Origin: Deltaproteobacteria bacterium ADurb.Bin026 | GTDB lineage: Bacteria; Desulfobacterota; Syntrophorhabdia; Syntrophorhabdales; Syntrophorhabdaceae | Assembly (NCBI GenBank): GCA_002071245.1 | Contig: MWEV01000291.1 | Span: forward strand, 1-8,737 | Direction: 5' to 3' | Length of the DNA: 8,737 bases | Part shown: piece by piece, positions 1-6,954 of the stretch | How the letters are laid out: each line of letters opens with the position of its first letter | Position numbering within the stretch: the stretch's first letter is position 1 | The notes under the pieces: model-generated | Seen by the model: the letters and a program-made list of their open reading frames with translations, nothing else | Told to the model about the DNA's origin: nothing | The model's database searches: none | Program-made: the position numbers and the translations under genes

Positions 1-74
1 AGAATCTTATTGTCGCCATTCAGTAGTGCAACAGACGTGTCATCACAGGAAGTATCAATGCCTAATGTAATCAC
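1..74 (-). CDS. tsaD: tRNA N6-adenosine threonylcarbamoyltransferase TsaD, N-terminal fragment (runs off left edge)
   Basis: TsaD (Gcp/YgjD/Kae1 family) transfers the threonylcarbamoyl group to A37 of ANN-decoding tRNAs, making t6A together with TsaB, TsaC and TsaE in the cytoplasm. Only the first 24 codons are here. Read from a GTG at 74, the protein begins VITLGIDTSCDDTSVALLNG, which matches the hallmark TsaD start (LGIETSCDET-A-A), the first strand of the ASKHA nucleotide-binding fold. The metal-binding HxxxH motif lies beyond the edge. An in-frame TGA at 84-86 leaves GTG as the only standard start before the conserved core; its Shine-Dalgarno is poor, and the start lies in a predicted hairpin stem. 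It follows the PpiD-like gene by 74 bases on the same strand, with no terminator seen, so co-transcription is likely. The family call is firm despite the short length; the exact start is less sure. Confidence 0.85.
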   Translation of the reverse strand, partial: MITLGIDTSCDDTSVALLNGDNKI

Positions 75-106
75 CTGCTGTACTCAACAACACTTTCCGG
101 TGATCA
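68..106 (-). promoter_or_regulatory. Possible hairpin covering the tsaD start codon
   Basis: In the minus-strand RNA, UGAUCACC (106 to 99) can pair with GGUGAUUA (75 to 68): eight pairs including one G-U, with a 23-base loop. The GTG start of tsaD (74-72) sits inside the 3' arm. This could lower initiation or couple it to ribosomes leaving the upstream gene. The inverted repeat is seen; a regulatory role is inference, and a stem this short can arise by chance. Confidence 0.3.
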
Positions 107-148
107 ATCCTATTTTGTTCGGTCTGATCTTTGAACTTGTAATTAATA

Positions 149-1537
149 TCATATTTCCTTCCAATTTAGCTCGATCTTTTGTTTCTTTTTCAATTCTTCA
201 ATAAAGTTTTTAAAATATTCTTCCCTCTTTTTTATGGAAGCATACTGCATATAGCTTTTTTTATCCTTCTCCCATTCTTCCCTTTCTGGTTGCTTTTCGT
301 CTTTGAACGCAAAAATATAGTACATACTGTCGATATAAATAGGTTTTTCATAAATTTTATTGTCTTTTGTCAATAACAATACGCCGACGTCTTCAGGGGG
401 CAACATACCAATTTTCGGGATAGACGAAGAGTTTCTCGGAATCAGTCCTGTATCTTTTTTGGAATCAAATGAATATTTTTTGATTTCAGCCTCAGCCGCC
501 GCCTTTGCCACAAAACCAGCCTTTTCTTTTATGAGTTTATCCTTGATTTCCTTAAGAACATGATTTTTATCAAATGGCTTTCCATTTTCAGCATCGATCA
601 GTTGAAAGATATAAGAGTGTGAACCATCTCTGACAGGGAGGGAAATATCCCCTTTTTTCAGACCATAAAGCCACTCTTCGATTTTCAGCTCTTTAAACCG
701 TTTTATTAATTCTCTTTCATTGAGCATGCCTAAATCATGCACATCGAGACCTTTTTGTTTTGCATATTCAGTAATATTCTTAATTTTCAAAAGATCAACA
801 TATGCCTTATCATCCTTGACAGGAGACTTATCATTTATAGTGATGTATTTTAGCCTGTAAGTGTTTTCACTTTTATATCTGTCCTTTTCTTTTGCATAAA
901 CATCTTCTACCTCTTTCTCGCTTAAGACCACCTTATCCCTGAATGACGCAGGATCAAACCGAACATATGAGAGATTGACCTTCCCTCTCTCTTTTATATA
1001 GCCTTTCCATGCGTCATCCTCACTAAAAATGGAACCATTGTCGCTTATGATGGTAACCAGCTTGGTTGTAAGCAATCTAATTCTCTCTGATTCTTCGAAC
1101 TTCTTGGGATCGATATTGTTTCTTTTCAAAACCTCTACATATGCACTTTTGCTAAATTTTCCATCTCTTTTGAATGCATCTATGTTTGCAATATATTCAG
1201 CAAATTCCTTATTGGATACATCAATACCCATCTGCCTCGCCTTAATAAGTAATACATACCTGTCAACAATCTCATCCATTGCCTTTTCTTTTATCTTGAG
1301 TTGATTGAGTGTTGATTCATCGAGTCTTTCTTTATAAAGCATCCTGTAAAAATTGAGTAATCTGTTATAGGACTCTTGATATTCAACGATTGATATTTTA
1401 TATGGACCAACCTTTGCTACAACCTTTTCTTTTCCCTTGAATGAACCAACGCCCCAAAAGATGAAAACAATGATGATAATGCCGAATAAAGATTTAACAA
1501 GATAGCCGGTCGCATATTTTCTCATGAATTTTAACAT
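149..1537 (-). CDS. Membrane-anchored SurA/PpiD-like periplasmic chaperone (SurA_N domain)
   Basis: The 462-residue protein has a short basic N-terminus and one membrane anchor (about residues 13-32, rich in I, V and F), then a large lysine- and glutamate-rich periplasmic part. Residues 34-190 fit the SurA_N_3 chaperone domain typical of PpiD, with the usual opening VAKVGPYKISIVEYQESYNR. A parvulin-type region should follow. Residues 225-316 keep only its end (GLKKGDISLPVRDGSHSYI); the usual A-x-HIL entry is replaced by LKYITI, so prolyl isomerase activity is doubtful. A second rotamase-end-like stretch lies near residues 375-412. E. coli PpiD is longer (623 residues) and works at the SecYEG exit. 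The ATG at 1537 has a GGGGAG Shine-Dalgarno five bases upstream, better placed than the ATG at 1525. It is divergent from mreB and probably leads an operon with tsaD. I am sure of the family and unsure of orthology to ppiD itself. Confidence 0.85.
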   Translation of the reverse strand: MLKFMRKYATGYLVKSLFGIIIIVFIFWGVGSFKGKEKVVAKVGPYKISIVEYQESYNRLLNFYRMLYKERLDESTLNQLKIKEKAMDEIVDRYVLLIKARQMGIDVSNKEFAEYIANIDAFKRDGKFSKSAYVEVLKRNNIDPKKFEESERIRLLTTKLVTIISDNGSIFSEDDAWKGYIKERGKVNLSYVRFDPASFRDKVVLSEKEVEDVYAKEKDRYKSENTYRLKYITINDKSPVKDDKAYVDLLKIKNITEYAKQKGLDVHDLGMLNERELIKRFKELKIEEWLYGLKKGDISLPVRDGSHSYIFQLIDAENGKPFDKNHVLKEIKDKLIKEKAGFVAKAAAEAEIKKYSFDSKKDTGLIPRNSSSIPKIGMLPPEDVGVLLLTKDNKIYEKPIYIDSMYYIFAFKDEKQPEREEWEKDKKSYMQYASIKKREEYFKNFIEELKKKQKIELNWKEI

Positions 1538-1552
1538 AGTGTCTCCCCACTA

Positions 1553-1581
1553 TTGATTTTAAAAACCTAAAATAGTATATT
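1553..1581 (+). promoter_or_regulatory. Sigma-70-like promoter of the mreBCD-mrdA-rodA operon
   Basis: TTGATT (1553-1558, four of six to TTGACA), a 17-base spacer and TATATT (1576-1581, five of six to TATAAT) stand in the only non-coding stretch before mreB. The expected start near 1588 gives a leader of about 40 bases carrying the AAGAAGGT Shine-Dalgarno of mreB at 1614-1621. No other gap in the cluster is large enough for a separate promoter. Confidence 0.6.
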
Positions 1582-1597
1582 AGAACAACTTTTTCAA
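1569..1597 (-). promoter_or_regulatory. Sigma-70-like promoter for the PpiD-like gene
   Basis: On the minus strand TTGAAA (1597-1592, five of six matches to the -35 consensus) is followed by a 17-base spacer and TATTTT (1574-1569, four of six). A TATACT at 1579-1574 is a better -10 by sequence but its spacing to this -35 is only 12. Transcription would start about 25 bases before the ATG at 1537. It overlaps the mreB promoter on the other strand. Confidence 0.5.
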
Positions 1598-1628
1598 TAA
1601 CTTTAATCCTAAAAAGAAGGTACTCGTA

Positions 1629-2669
1629 ATGTTCGAATCATTATTCGGCTTTATATCCAAAGATTTGGCTATAGATCTCGGTACTGCAAACACACTTGTG
1701 TATGTAAAAGGAAGGGGTATTGTATCCAATGAGCCATCCGTAGTGGCAGTTCATAAAGATTCAAGAGGAACAAAAAAGGTAATAGCGGTAGGAGAAGAGG
1801 CAAAAAAGATGCTTGGCAAGACACCAGGAAATATCGTTGCTATCAGACCCTTAAAAGATGGTGTTATCGCAGACTTTGAAATCACCGAAGCTATGCTGAA
1901 ATATTTTATTCAGAAAATTCATAACAAAAAGTCTTATGCAAGACCACGTATTGTTATTTCCGTACCTTCCGTTATCACACCCGTTGAAAAAAGGGCGGTA
2001 AAAGAATCTGCTGAATCGGCTGGTGCAAGGGAAGTATATCTGATCGAAGAACCAATGGCAGCGGCCATTGGCGTCGGCCTTCCCATCACAGAACCAAGCG
2101 GCAACATGATAGTCGACATCGGGGGCGGTACGACAGAAGTGGCGGTTATAAGCCTTGCAGGCATAGTATATTGCAGTTCTGTAAGGGTAGCGGGTGATAA
2201 GATTGACGAGGCTATCATCCAGTATATAAAAAGAAAATATAATCTGCTCATAGGAGAAAGAACCGCCGAACTAATAAAGATAGGCGTTGGTTCCGCATAC
2301 CCTGCCTTAGATTATGAAGAACTGACCATGGAGGTAAAAGGTAGAGATCTGGTCGGTGGAATACCAAAAACCCTTGAAATATCTTCTAAAGAAATAAGAG
2401 AGGCAATAGCAGAGCCAGTAAATTCGATTGTTGAAGCGGTGAGGATAGCACTCGAAAGGACACCTCCAGAACTTGCGTCAGATATAGTTGACAAGGGTAT
2501 TGTTATAAGCGGTGGTGGAGCAAACTTGAAGAACCTTGATTTGTTAATTAAAGAGATAACAAGGCTCCCCGTTATTATTGCAGAAAATCCCCTTACTGCG
2601 GTTGTAGAAGGTGCAGGAAAAGCACTCGATGAAGTTGCACTCTTGAAAGAAATAGCAACCTATTTTTGA
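1629..2669 (+). CDS. mreB: Rod shape-determining protein MreB (bacterial actin)
   Basis: MreB is an actin-like ATPase that forms membrane-bound filaments and directs the lateral-wall synthesis complex. At 346 residues it has the normal family length. Visible motifs in order: an amphipathic N-terminal end (MFESLFGFIS) that would bind the membrane; phosphate-1 loop IDLGTANT (15-22); PSVITPVEKRA (113-123); EEPMAAAIG (140-148) in the catalytic-Glu region; phosphate-2 loop VDIGGGTTEVA (162-172); adenosine motif VISGGGANL (292-300); and the closing VVEGAGKALDE (325-335). The ATG is preceded by AAGAAGGT with seven bases of spacing, the strongest ribosome site of the operon, which suits a protein needed in many copies. 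It is the first gene of the cluster, and mreC follows after 13 bases. Nothing is missing. MreB, rather than the MreB-like Mbl or DnaK, is clear from length, motifs and neighbours. Confidence 0.98.
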   Translation: MFESLFGFISKDLAIDLGTANTLVYVKGRGIVSNEPSVVAVHKDSRGTKKVIAVGEEAKKMLGKTPGNIVAIRPLKDGVIADFEITEAMLKYFIQKIHNKKSYARPRIVISVPSVITPVEKRAVKESAESAGAREVYLIEEPMAAAIGVGLPITEPSGNMIVDIGGGTTEVAVISLAGIVYCSSVRVAGDKIDEAIIQYIKRKYNLLIGERTAELIKIGVGSAYPALDYEELTMEVKGRDLVGGIPKTLEISSKEIREAIAEPVNSIVEAVRIALERTPPELASDIVDKGIVISGGGANLKNLDLLIKEITRLPVIIAENPLTAVVEGAGKALDEVALLKEIATYF

Positions 2670-2682
2670 TATAAGTGGGTAA

Positions 2683-3486
2683 TTGAAAAAAACCATAATC
2701 ATCACCATTGCTGTTCTTGTTCTTGTAATATCCTTTCTTGTCTTTACCAACATACCGTCATTTTTTAAAGGTTATTCCAAGATCAAAATATGTATGGGCG
2801 AAGCAACAGGCCCTGCCCTGAAATTATTAAGTAAACCAACACAGCTTGCAAGATATATATATGACTCTTACTTCAACCTAATAGGTGTAAAAAAGGAAAA
2901 TTTCGAATTACAAAAAAAATTTGAATCACTTCAACTAGAAAACCATAGGTTGGCTGAGTTAGAAAAAGAAAATAAAAGACTGAAATCTATTTTGCACCTT
3001 GTTGAACAGTATCCTAACACCATGATTGCTGCAAGCGTAATAGGTGAAGATTTAAAAAATTGGTTTAAATGTATTATTATCGATAAAGGTCGGGATCATG
3101 GGGTTAAAGAGAAAATGCCTGTTATTACGCCAAAAGGTGTAGTGGGCCAAGCAGTTGAAGTCAACAAATGGCATTCTAAGGTGATGATAATCAATGATAC
3201 AAACTCCTCTGTTGACGTTTATGTAGACGGTAAAAATTCGAGGGGTATACTTGAAGGCACAGATCAAACAACACTTAAATTAAAATATGTACTGAAAAAC
3301 GACGAAATCGCAATAGGGGATAAACTTATAACTTCAGGCAAAGACACCGTATATCCTAAAGGAATTCCAGTAGGCATAGTTATTACAATAAACCGTAATA
3401 AAGCAGGTATCTTTGCAGACGTTGATGTGATGCCATTCAACAATTACAAAAGAGTAGATGAAGTTCTCATAGTAAAGAAAAGATGA
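2683..3486 (+). CDS. mreC: Rod shape-determining protein MreC
   Basis: MreC is a bitopic inner-membrane protein whose periplasmic part binds and activates PBP2-RodA. The 267-residue product shows a basic start, one transmembrane helix (about residues 4-22), a charged coiled coil (about 70-105, with ENFELQKKFESLQLEN and ELEKENKRLKSIL) and the two-lobed MreC beta domain (about 112-265), including GVVGQAVEV (152-160), SKVMIINDTNSSVDVYV (165-181) and SRGILEG (186-192). The start is TTG at 2683, directly after an in-frame TAA (2680-2682), so no longer protein is possible, and starting later would remove the basic tail and membrane helix. The only Shine-Dalgarno-like sequence, TAAGTGGGT (2672-2680), is weak and very close, suggesting lower translation than mreB. 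The stop overlaps the mreD start. The family call is firm. Confidence 0.96.
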   Translation: MKKTIIITIAVLVLVISFLVFTNIPSFFKGYSKIKICMGEATGPALKLLSKPTQLARYIYDSYFNLIGVKKENFELQKKFESLQLENHRLAELEKENKRLKSILHLVEQYPNTMIAASVIGEDLKNWFKCIIIDKGRDHGVKEKMPVITPKGVVGQAVEVNKWHSKVMIINDTNSSVDVYVDGKNSRGILEGTDQTTLKLKYVLKNDEIAIGDKLITSGKDTVYPKGIPVGIVITINRNKAGIFADVDVMPFNNYKRVDEVLIVKKR

Positions 3487-3977
3487 AGGCATCTATCTAT
3501 ATTCTAACCTGTTTACTTTTGATGATCATCGAGTCAGCCATGTTTTTAGTTTTTCCTGTAGAATTTTTTAAACCTGACATCGGCATTCCTTTCATAATTT
3601 ATACTACAATCTTTTTAGGTCCAGGGACAGGTCTTGTTGCAACATTGATTATCAGCTTGTTTCAGGAAATACTATCAAATGCACCTCAAGGCTCAATAAT
3701 ATTTACAAAAACTTGTGCTTTCATTTTGTTGATACTTCTGAGAGGCAAAGTATTTATTGACTCCAAATACAGTTTTTCATATATATGTGGAGGTTATGTA
3801 TTATTTGAATCAATCCTTTTTATTATCTTTTCACTTCTTTCCAGAGGCGAACTAAAGAATGCTATTAATGTCCTGGTTTACATTATTCCAAATTCTATAT
3901 TTACAGGTTTTGTTTCAATTTTCATTTTTGTTCTGATTGAATATTTAAACGAAAGGTTTTTGCAAAGAGAGTATTAG
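3483..3977 (+). CDS. mreD: Rod shape-determining protein MreD
   Basis: MreD is a small polytopic inner-membrane partner of MreC in the elongation complex. At 164 residues it has the usual length and is almost wholly hydrophobic. Membrane segments lie near residues 5-24, 33-46, 48-62, 75-87, 99-119 and 126-153. The loop GTGLVATLIISLFQEILSNA (48-67) followed by PQG is the recognisable MreD pattern; the rest of the family is poorly conserved, so the call leans also on position. The ATG shares four bases (ATGA) with the mreC stop, and only a purine-rich stretch precedes it, so translation is probably coupled to mreC. The tail after the last helix is short and charged (EYLNERFLQREY). The mrdA ribosome site begins right at its stop codon. 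Confidence 0.93.
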   Translation: MKASIYILTCLLLMIIESAMFLVFPVEFFKPDIGIPFIIYTTIFLGPGTGLVATLIISLFQEILSNAPQGSIIFTKTCAFILLILLRGKVFIDSKYSFSYICGGYVLFESILFIIFSLLSRGELKNAINVLVYIIPNSIFTGFVSIFIFVLIEYLNERFLQREY

Positions 3978-3993
3978 AAAGGGTAACAAACTG
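3976..3993 (+). promoter_or_regulatory. Ribosome binding site that points to a CTG start for mrdA
   Basis: AGAAAGGG (3976-3983) overlaps the mreD stop and lies seven bases before an in-frame CTG at 3991-3993. No ATG occurs between the mreD stop and 4054, and the two GTGs (4041, 4044) are out of frame. The TTG at 4054 has AAAAGG touching it with no spacing and would start the protein inside its membrane helix. The purine block is seen; its use with CTG is inference. Confidence 0.5.
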
Positions 3994-5814
3994 AAGAATT
4001 TCACTAAAGACGATAACACAACGATAAGCGGTAGATATAAGTGGTGCAAAAGGTTGCTCTTGTTTACCCTGATCATCCTTTGCGTTAGACTCTGGGACCT
4101 TCAAATCATGAAGGGAAATGAAATGCGAAAGCTTTCTGAACAGAATCGCATAAGGGTTAAAAAGGTGATAGCCCCAAGGGGAATCATATACGATAAAAAA
4201 GGTAAAATTCTTGCAGATACGAGACCATCTTTTAATATGTATATAACACCTGAAGATATAAAGGATTTTAATCAAACTGTTGACGGTCTTGCAAAACTTA
4301 TCAATCTTGACCGAGAAGAAATTTTAGATAAGCTGAAATCGTCAAGCGGATTTCCCCAATCGTTTCCAGTAAAGATAAAGTCGGACATTACTATGGAAGA
4401 GGTGGCAAAGGTTGAGGTAAACAGGGTATATCTACCCGGGGTAAGCATTCAGATTGAGCCAAAAAGAAATTACCCTTATGGCAAGATGATGGCACATATG
4501 CTTGGTTATGTTTCAGAAATCAGCGATGAAGAGATTAAGACAAAGGAATTTAAGAGTTATTCCCCGGGAGATTTCATTGGCAGATATGGCCTTGAAAGGG
4601 CTTATGAATCATATCTCCGTGGAATTGATGGTGAAAAGAGGGTTGAAGTTGATGCTATGGGGAGAGAAGTTAGAACGCTCGACATCAAAGATTCAATACC
4701 AGGGAACAGCCTGTATCTCAATGTAGATCTTGAAATCCAGACAACAGTTGAAAAGGCTTATGAAGGCAAAAAAGGTGGTTGCATTGCCGTAGAACCAAAG
4801 ACTGGCGCTGTAACCGCCCTTGTGAGCAGACCTGCATTTGATCCAAATAAATTTGCTGGAGGCATTTCAAAAGAAGACTGGAAGGCGATTATAACAGATA
4901 AATCTCACCCATTACAAAATAGGGTAACACAGGGCAGGTATCCCCCAGGTTCAACATTTAAGATCTTAACAGCCTTGAAGGCATTAAACAGTGGCATTAT
5001 AAACGAAAGAACAAGTTTTTCATGCAGAGGTGGATTTCCTTTTGGAAATCGCGTGTTTAAATGTTGGAAAAAAGGTGGCCATGGCGCAGTATCAGTCCAT
5101 AGGGGCATTGTTGAATCTTGTGACGTATTTTTTTATAATGTGGGCTTGAAACTCGGCATAGACAGAATACACGAGATAGCCGAAGAGATAGGTCTTGGAA
5201 GAGCAACAGGTATTGATTTGCCAAGCGAAAAGAATGGTCTTGTACCCTCTTCTGAATGGAAAAAAAAGACATATGGGCAACCATGGTATGAAGGTGAAAC
5301 CTTGTCTGTTTCGATAGGCCAGGGAGCTGTTTGGCTCACACCTGTACAGCTTTTACAATTATCTGTTTTTGTCGCTAACGAAGGTGTTACCTTCAAGCCA
5401 CAGATAGTCAATCGGATAGTATCACCAGAAGGGAAGATCATAAAAACCTTTGAACCAGTTATGAAAACAAATGTGAAGATAAAAAAGGATGTAATTAAGA
5501 TTATCAAAGACGGTATGCGAGGCGTTGTAAATGAACCAAGTGGTACGGCATACGGCTCGCGTATTCAAACAATAAACATGAGCGGCAAGACAGGAACAGC
5601 TCAATCAGTAGGTGAAAAAGGGAAGAACCTTGGCGATCATGCCTGGTTTATTGCATATGCCCCTGCTGAAGAACCCGCTGTTGCAATATCTGTACTTGCA
5701 GAATATGGGGGGCATGGCTCAAGCGCAGCAGCACCTATAGCAAAATTGATTGCTGAAAATCTCCTGGCACCAAAGATTGAAACAAAGGAAGCAAGGGTTT
5801 ATGAAATTAGATAA
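3991..5814 (+). CDS. mrdA: Penicillin-binding protein 2 (MrdA), class B peptidoglycan DD-transpeptidase of elongation
   Basis: PBP2 cross-links new lateral-wall peptidoglycan and pairs with RodA. Numbering from the TTG at 4054 (586 residues): membrane helix 2-18; PBP dimer/pedestal domain about 35-205, with the APRGIIYDKKGKILA signature (40-54); transpeptidase domain about 240-575. All catalytic motifs are present: SxxK in YPPGSTFK (Ser300, Lys303), SCD (355-357) as the SxN/SxD motif, and KTG (512-514) in SGKTGTAQ. Cys324, Cys337, His343 and Cys356 match the spacing of the zinc site known in Acinetobacter PBP2. I place the start at CTG 3991, which adds 21 residues (LKNFTKDDNTTISGRYKWCK plus R) giving a basic cytoplasmic tail and 607 residues, closer to the usual 600-630. 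The TTG at 4054 is what standard gene callers would choose. It overlaps rodA by 14 bases. The position between mreD and rodA separates it from the division enzyme FtsI. Confidence 0.95.
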   Translation: MKNFTKDDNTTISGRYKWCKRLLLFTLIILCVRLWDLQIMKGNEMRKLSEQNRIRVKKVIAPRGIIYDKKGKILADTRPSFNMYITPEDIKDFNQTVDGLAKLINLDREEILDKLKSSSGFPQSFPVKIKSDITMEEVAKVEVNRVYLPGVSIQIEPKRNYPYGKMMAHMLGYVSEISDEEIKTKEFKSYSPGDFIGRYGLERAYESYLRGIDGEKRVEVDAMGREVRTLDIKDSIPGNSLYLNVDLEIQTTVEKAYEGKKGGCIAVEPKTGAVTALVSRPAFDPNKFAGGISKEDWKAIITDKSHPLQNRVTQGRYPPGSTFKILTALKALNSGIINERTSFSCRGGFPFGNRVFKCWKKGGHGAVSVHRGIVESCDVFFYNVGLKLGIDRIHEIAEEIGLGRATGIDLPSEKNGLVPSSEWKKKTYGQPWYEGETLSVSIGQGAVWLTPVQLLQLSVFVANEGVTFKPQIVNRIVSPEGKIIKTFEPVMKTNVKIKKDVIKIIKDGMRGVVNEPSGTAYGSRIQTINMSGKTGTAQSVGEKGKNLGDHAWFIAYAPAEEPAVAISVLAEYGGHGSSAAAPIAKLIAENLLAPKIETKEARVYEIR

Positions 5815-6907
5815 AAGAAGGCTATATCACCTTGACTGGTACCTCATTATCAACGGACTCGCCATCTTTGCAGTTGGCCTTTTAAATCTTTTCAGCGCAA
5901 CCAGTTCTTTTTACAGTGGTTCTTACAATTTCTTAATCAAACAGTTGATAGCCTTTGCAATAGGGATATTTCTAATAGTTATTATAGTACAGTACGATTA
6001 CAGGCTAATCGCTGAATACTCGAAATGGATATACTTTTCTGGATTTTTCCTGGTACTTCTCGTACTTATAATTGGAATGGCTGCAGGTGGGGCAAAAAGA
6101 TGGATAAATGTTTTCGGCATAAGCTTACAGCCGTCTGAGTTTATGAAACCTATAATAGTTGTGTTTCTGGCAAATATGCTCTACCAGAGAAAAAGTGGCA
6201 ACAATCCGCTCGGCTTGAGAGATATTTGCGTACCTATGTTATACGTTATTGTTCCCTTTATATTAATACTAAAACAGCCTGATCTTGGCACAGGTATAAT
6301 AATTGTTTTAGTAAGCCTTTGCATACTCTGGTTCGTGGGTTTAAAGAAATCAACCTATGCTGTTATTATGGGTATCGGTGCAATAATACCTTTTGTTGCC
6401 TGGAATTATCTTTTAAAAACTTATCAGAAAATGAGAGTGCTGAGCTTTATCAATATCGATGCCGATCCTTCTGGGTTCGGTTATCATGCAAAACAGGCGT
6501 TGATTGCTGTTGGTTCAGGTAAACTATTCGGAAAGGGATACATGTCTGGAACACAACACAAACTGCAATTTATCCCGGAACATCACACAGATTTTATATT
6601 CACAGTAATTGGAGAGGAATGGGGTTTCATTGGTTCGGTCGTCCTTTTTGTACTGTTTGCCTCATTCATTTACAGGTGCCTTAAAATATCTCAAGAGGCC
6701 TATGATGAGCTGGGTTCTATTATAGCATTTGGTCTTACAACAATCATTTTTCTGCAGTTTACGATAAATGTAATGATGGCTATACACATCGCCCCTGTTG
6801 TCGGGATACCTTTACCATTTATCAGTTATGGGGGTTCATCTCTTGTTTCAATCCTTGCATCTGTAGGATTGCTGCTAAACATTAACATGCGAAGATACAT
6901 GTTTTGA
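5801..6907 (+). CDS. rodA: RodA, SEDS-family peptidoglycan glycosyltransferase
   Basis: RodA polymerises lipid II into glycan strands at the inner membrane as the partner of PBP2. The 368-residue protein is nearly the same length as E. coli RodA (370) and has about ten hydrophobic helices. SEDS landmarks are visible: LDWYLIINGLAIFAVGLLNL (11-30), AKRWINVFGISLQPSEFMKP (98-117), LKQPDLGTG (157-165), FIPEHHTDFIFTVIGEEWG (257-275) with Asp264 matching the essential Asp of this loop, and GIPLPFISYGGSSL (335-348). I chose the ATG at 5801 because GGAAG and AAGGG lie just upstream and the protein then starts at the family's usual position; an in-frame ATG at 5750 would add 17 residues from the overlapping PBP2 tail. 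The 14-base overlap with mrdA suggests coupled translation and matched amounts. FtsW and SpoVE are paralogues, but the mre/mrdA context favours RodA. Confidence 0.96.
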   Translation: MKLDKRRLYHLDWYLIINGLAIFAVGLLNLFSATSSFYSGSYNFLIKQLIAFAIGIFLIVIIVQYDYRLIAEYSKWIYFSGFFLVLLVLIIGMAAGGAKRWINVFGISLQPSEFMKPIIVVFLANMLYQRKSGNNPLGLRDICVPMLYVIVPFILILKQPDLGTGIIIVLVSLCILWFVGLKKSTYAVIMGIGAIIPFVAWNYLLKTYQKMRVLSFINIDADPSGFGYHAKQALIAVGSGKLFGKGYMSGTQHKLQFIPEHHTDFIFTVIGEEWGFIGSVVLFVLFASFIYRCLKISQEAYDELGSIIAFGLTTIIFLQFTINVMMAIHIAPVVGIPLPFISYGGSSLVSILASVGLLLNINMRRYMF

Positions 6908-6954
6908 TAATCTGTTTTTTTTTTGCTACTTTTGTCCAAAATTATCCAGAGATA

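Noticed and set aside
10..204. Plus-strand open frame of 64 codons at the left edge
   Set aside because: It is antisense to the tsaD start and to the end of the PpiD-like gene; the minus-strand reading has clear TsaD similarity and this frame has none.
5750..5800. Longer rodA starting at ATG 5750
   Set aside because: The extra 17 residues come from the overlapping mrdA frame and are unlike a RodA N-terminus; the ATG at 5801 has a suitable ribosome site.
6884..6924. T10 run (6915-6924) after rodA with an upstream AACATG/CATGTT hairpin, as an intrinsic terminator
   Set aside because: The stem has only six AT-rich pairs, lies inside rodA and is 11 bases from the T run, so it does not fit an intrinsic terminator. 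How rodA transcription ends against the convergent gene is unclear.
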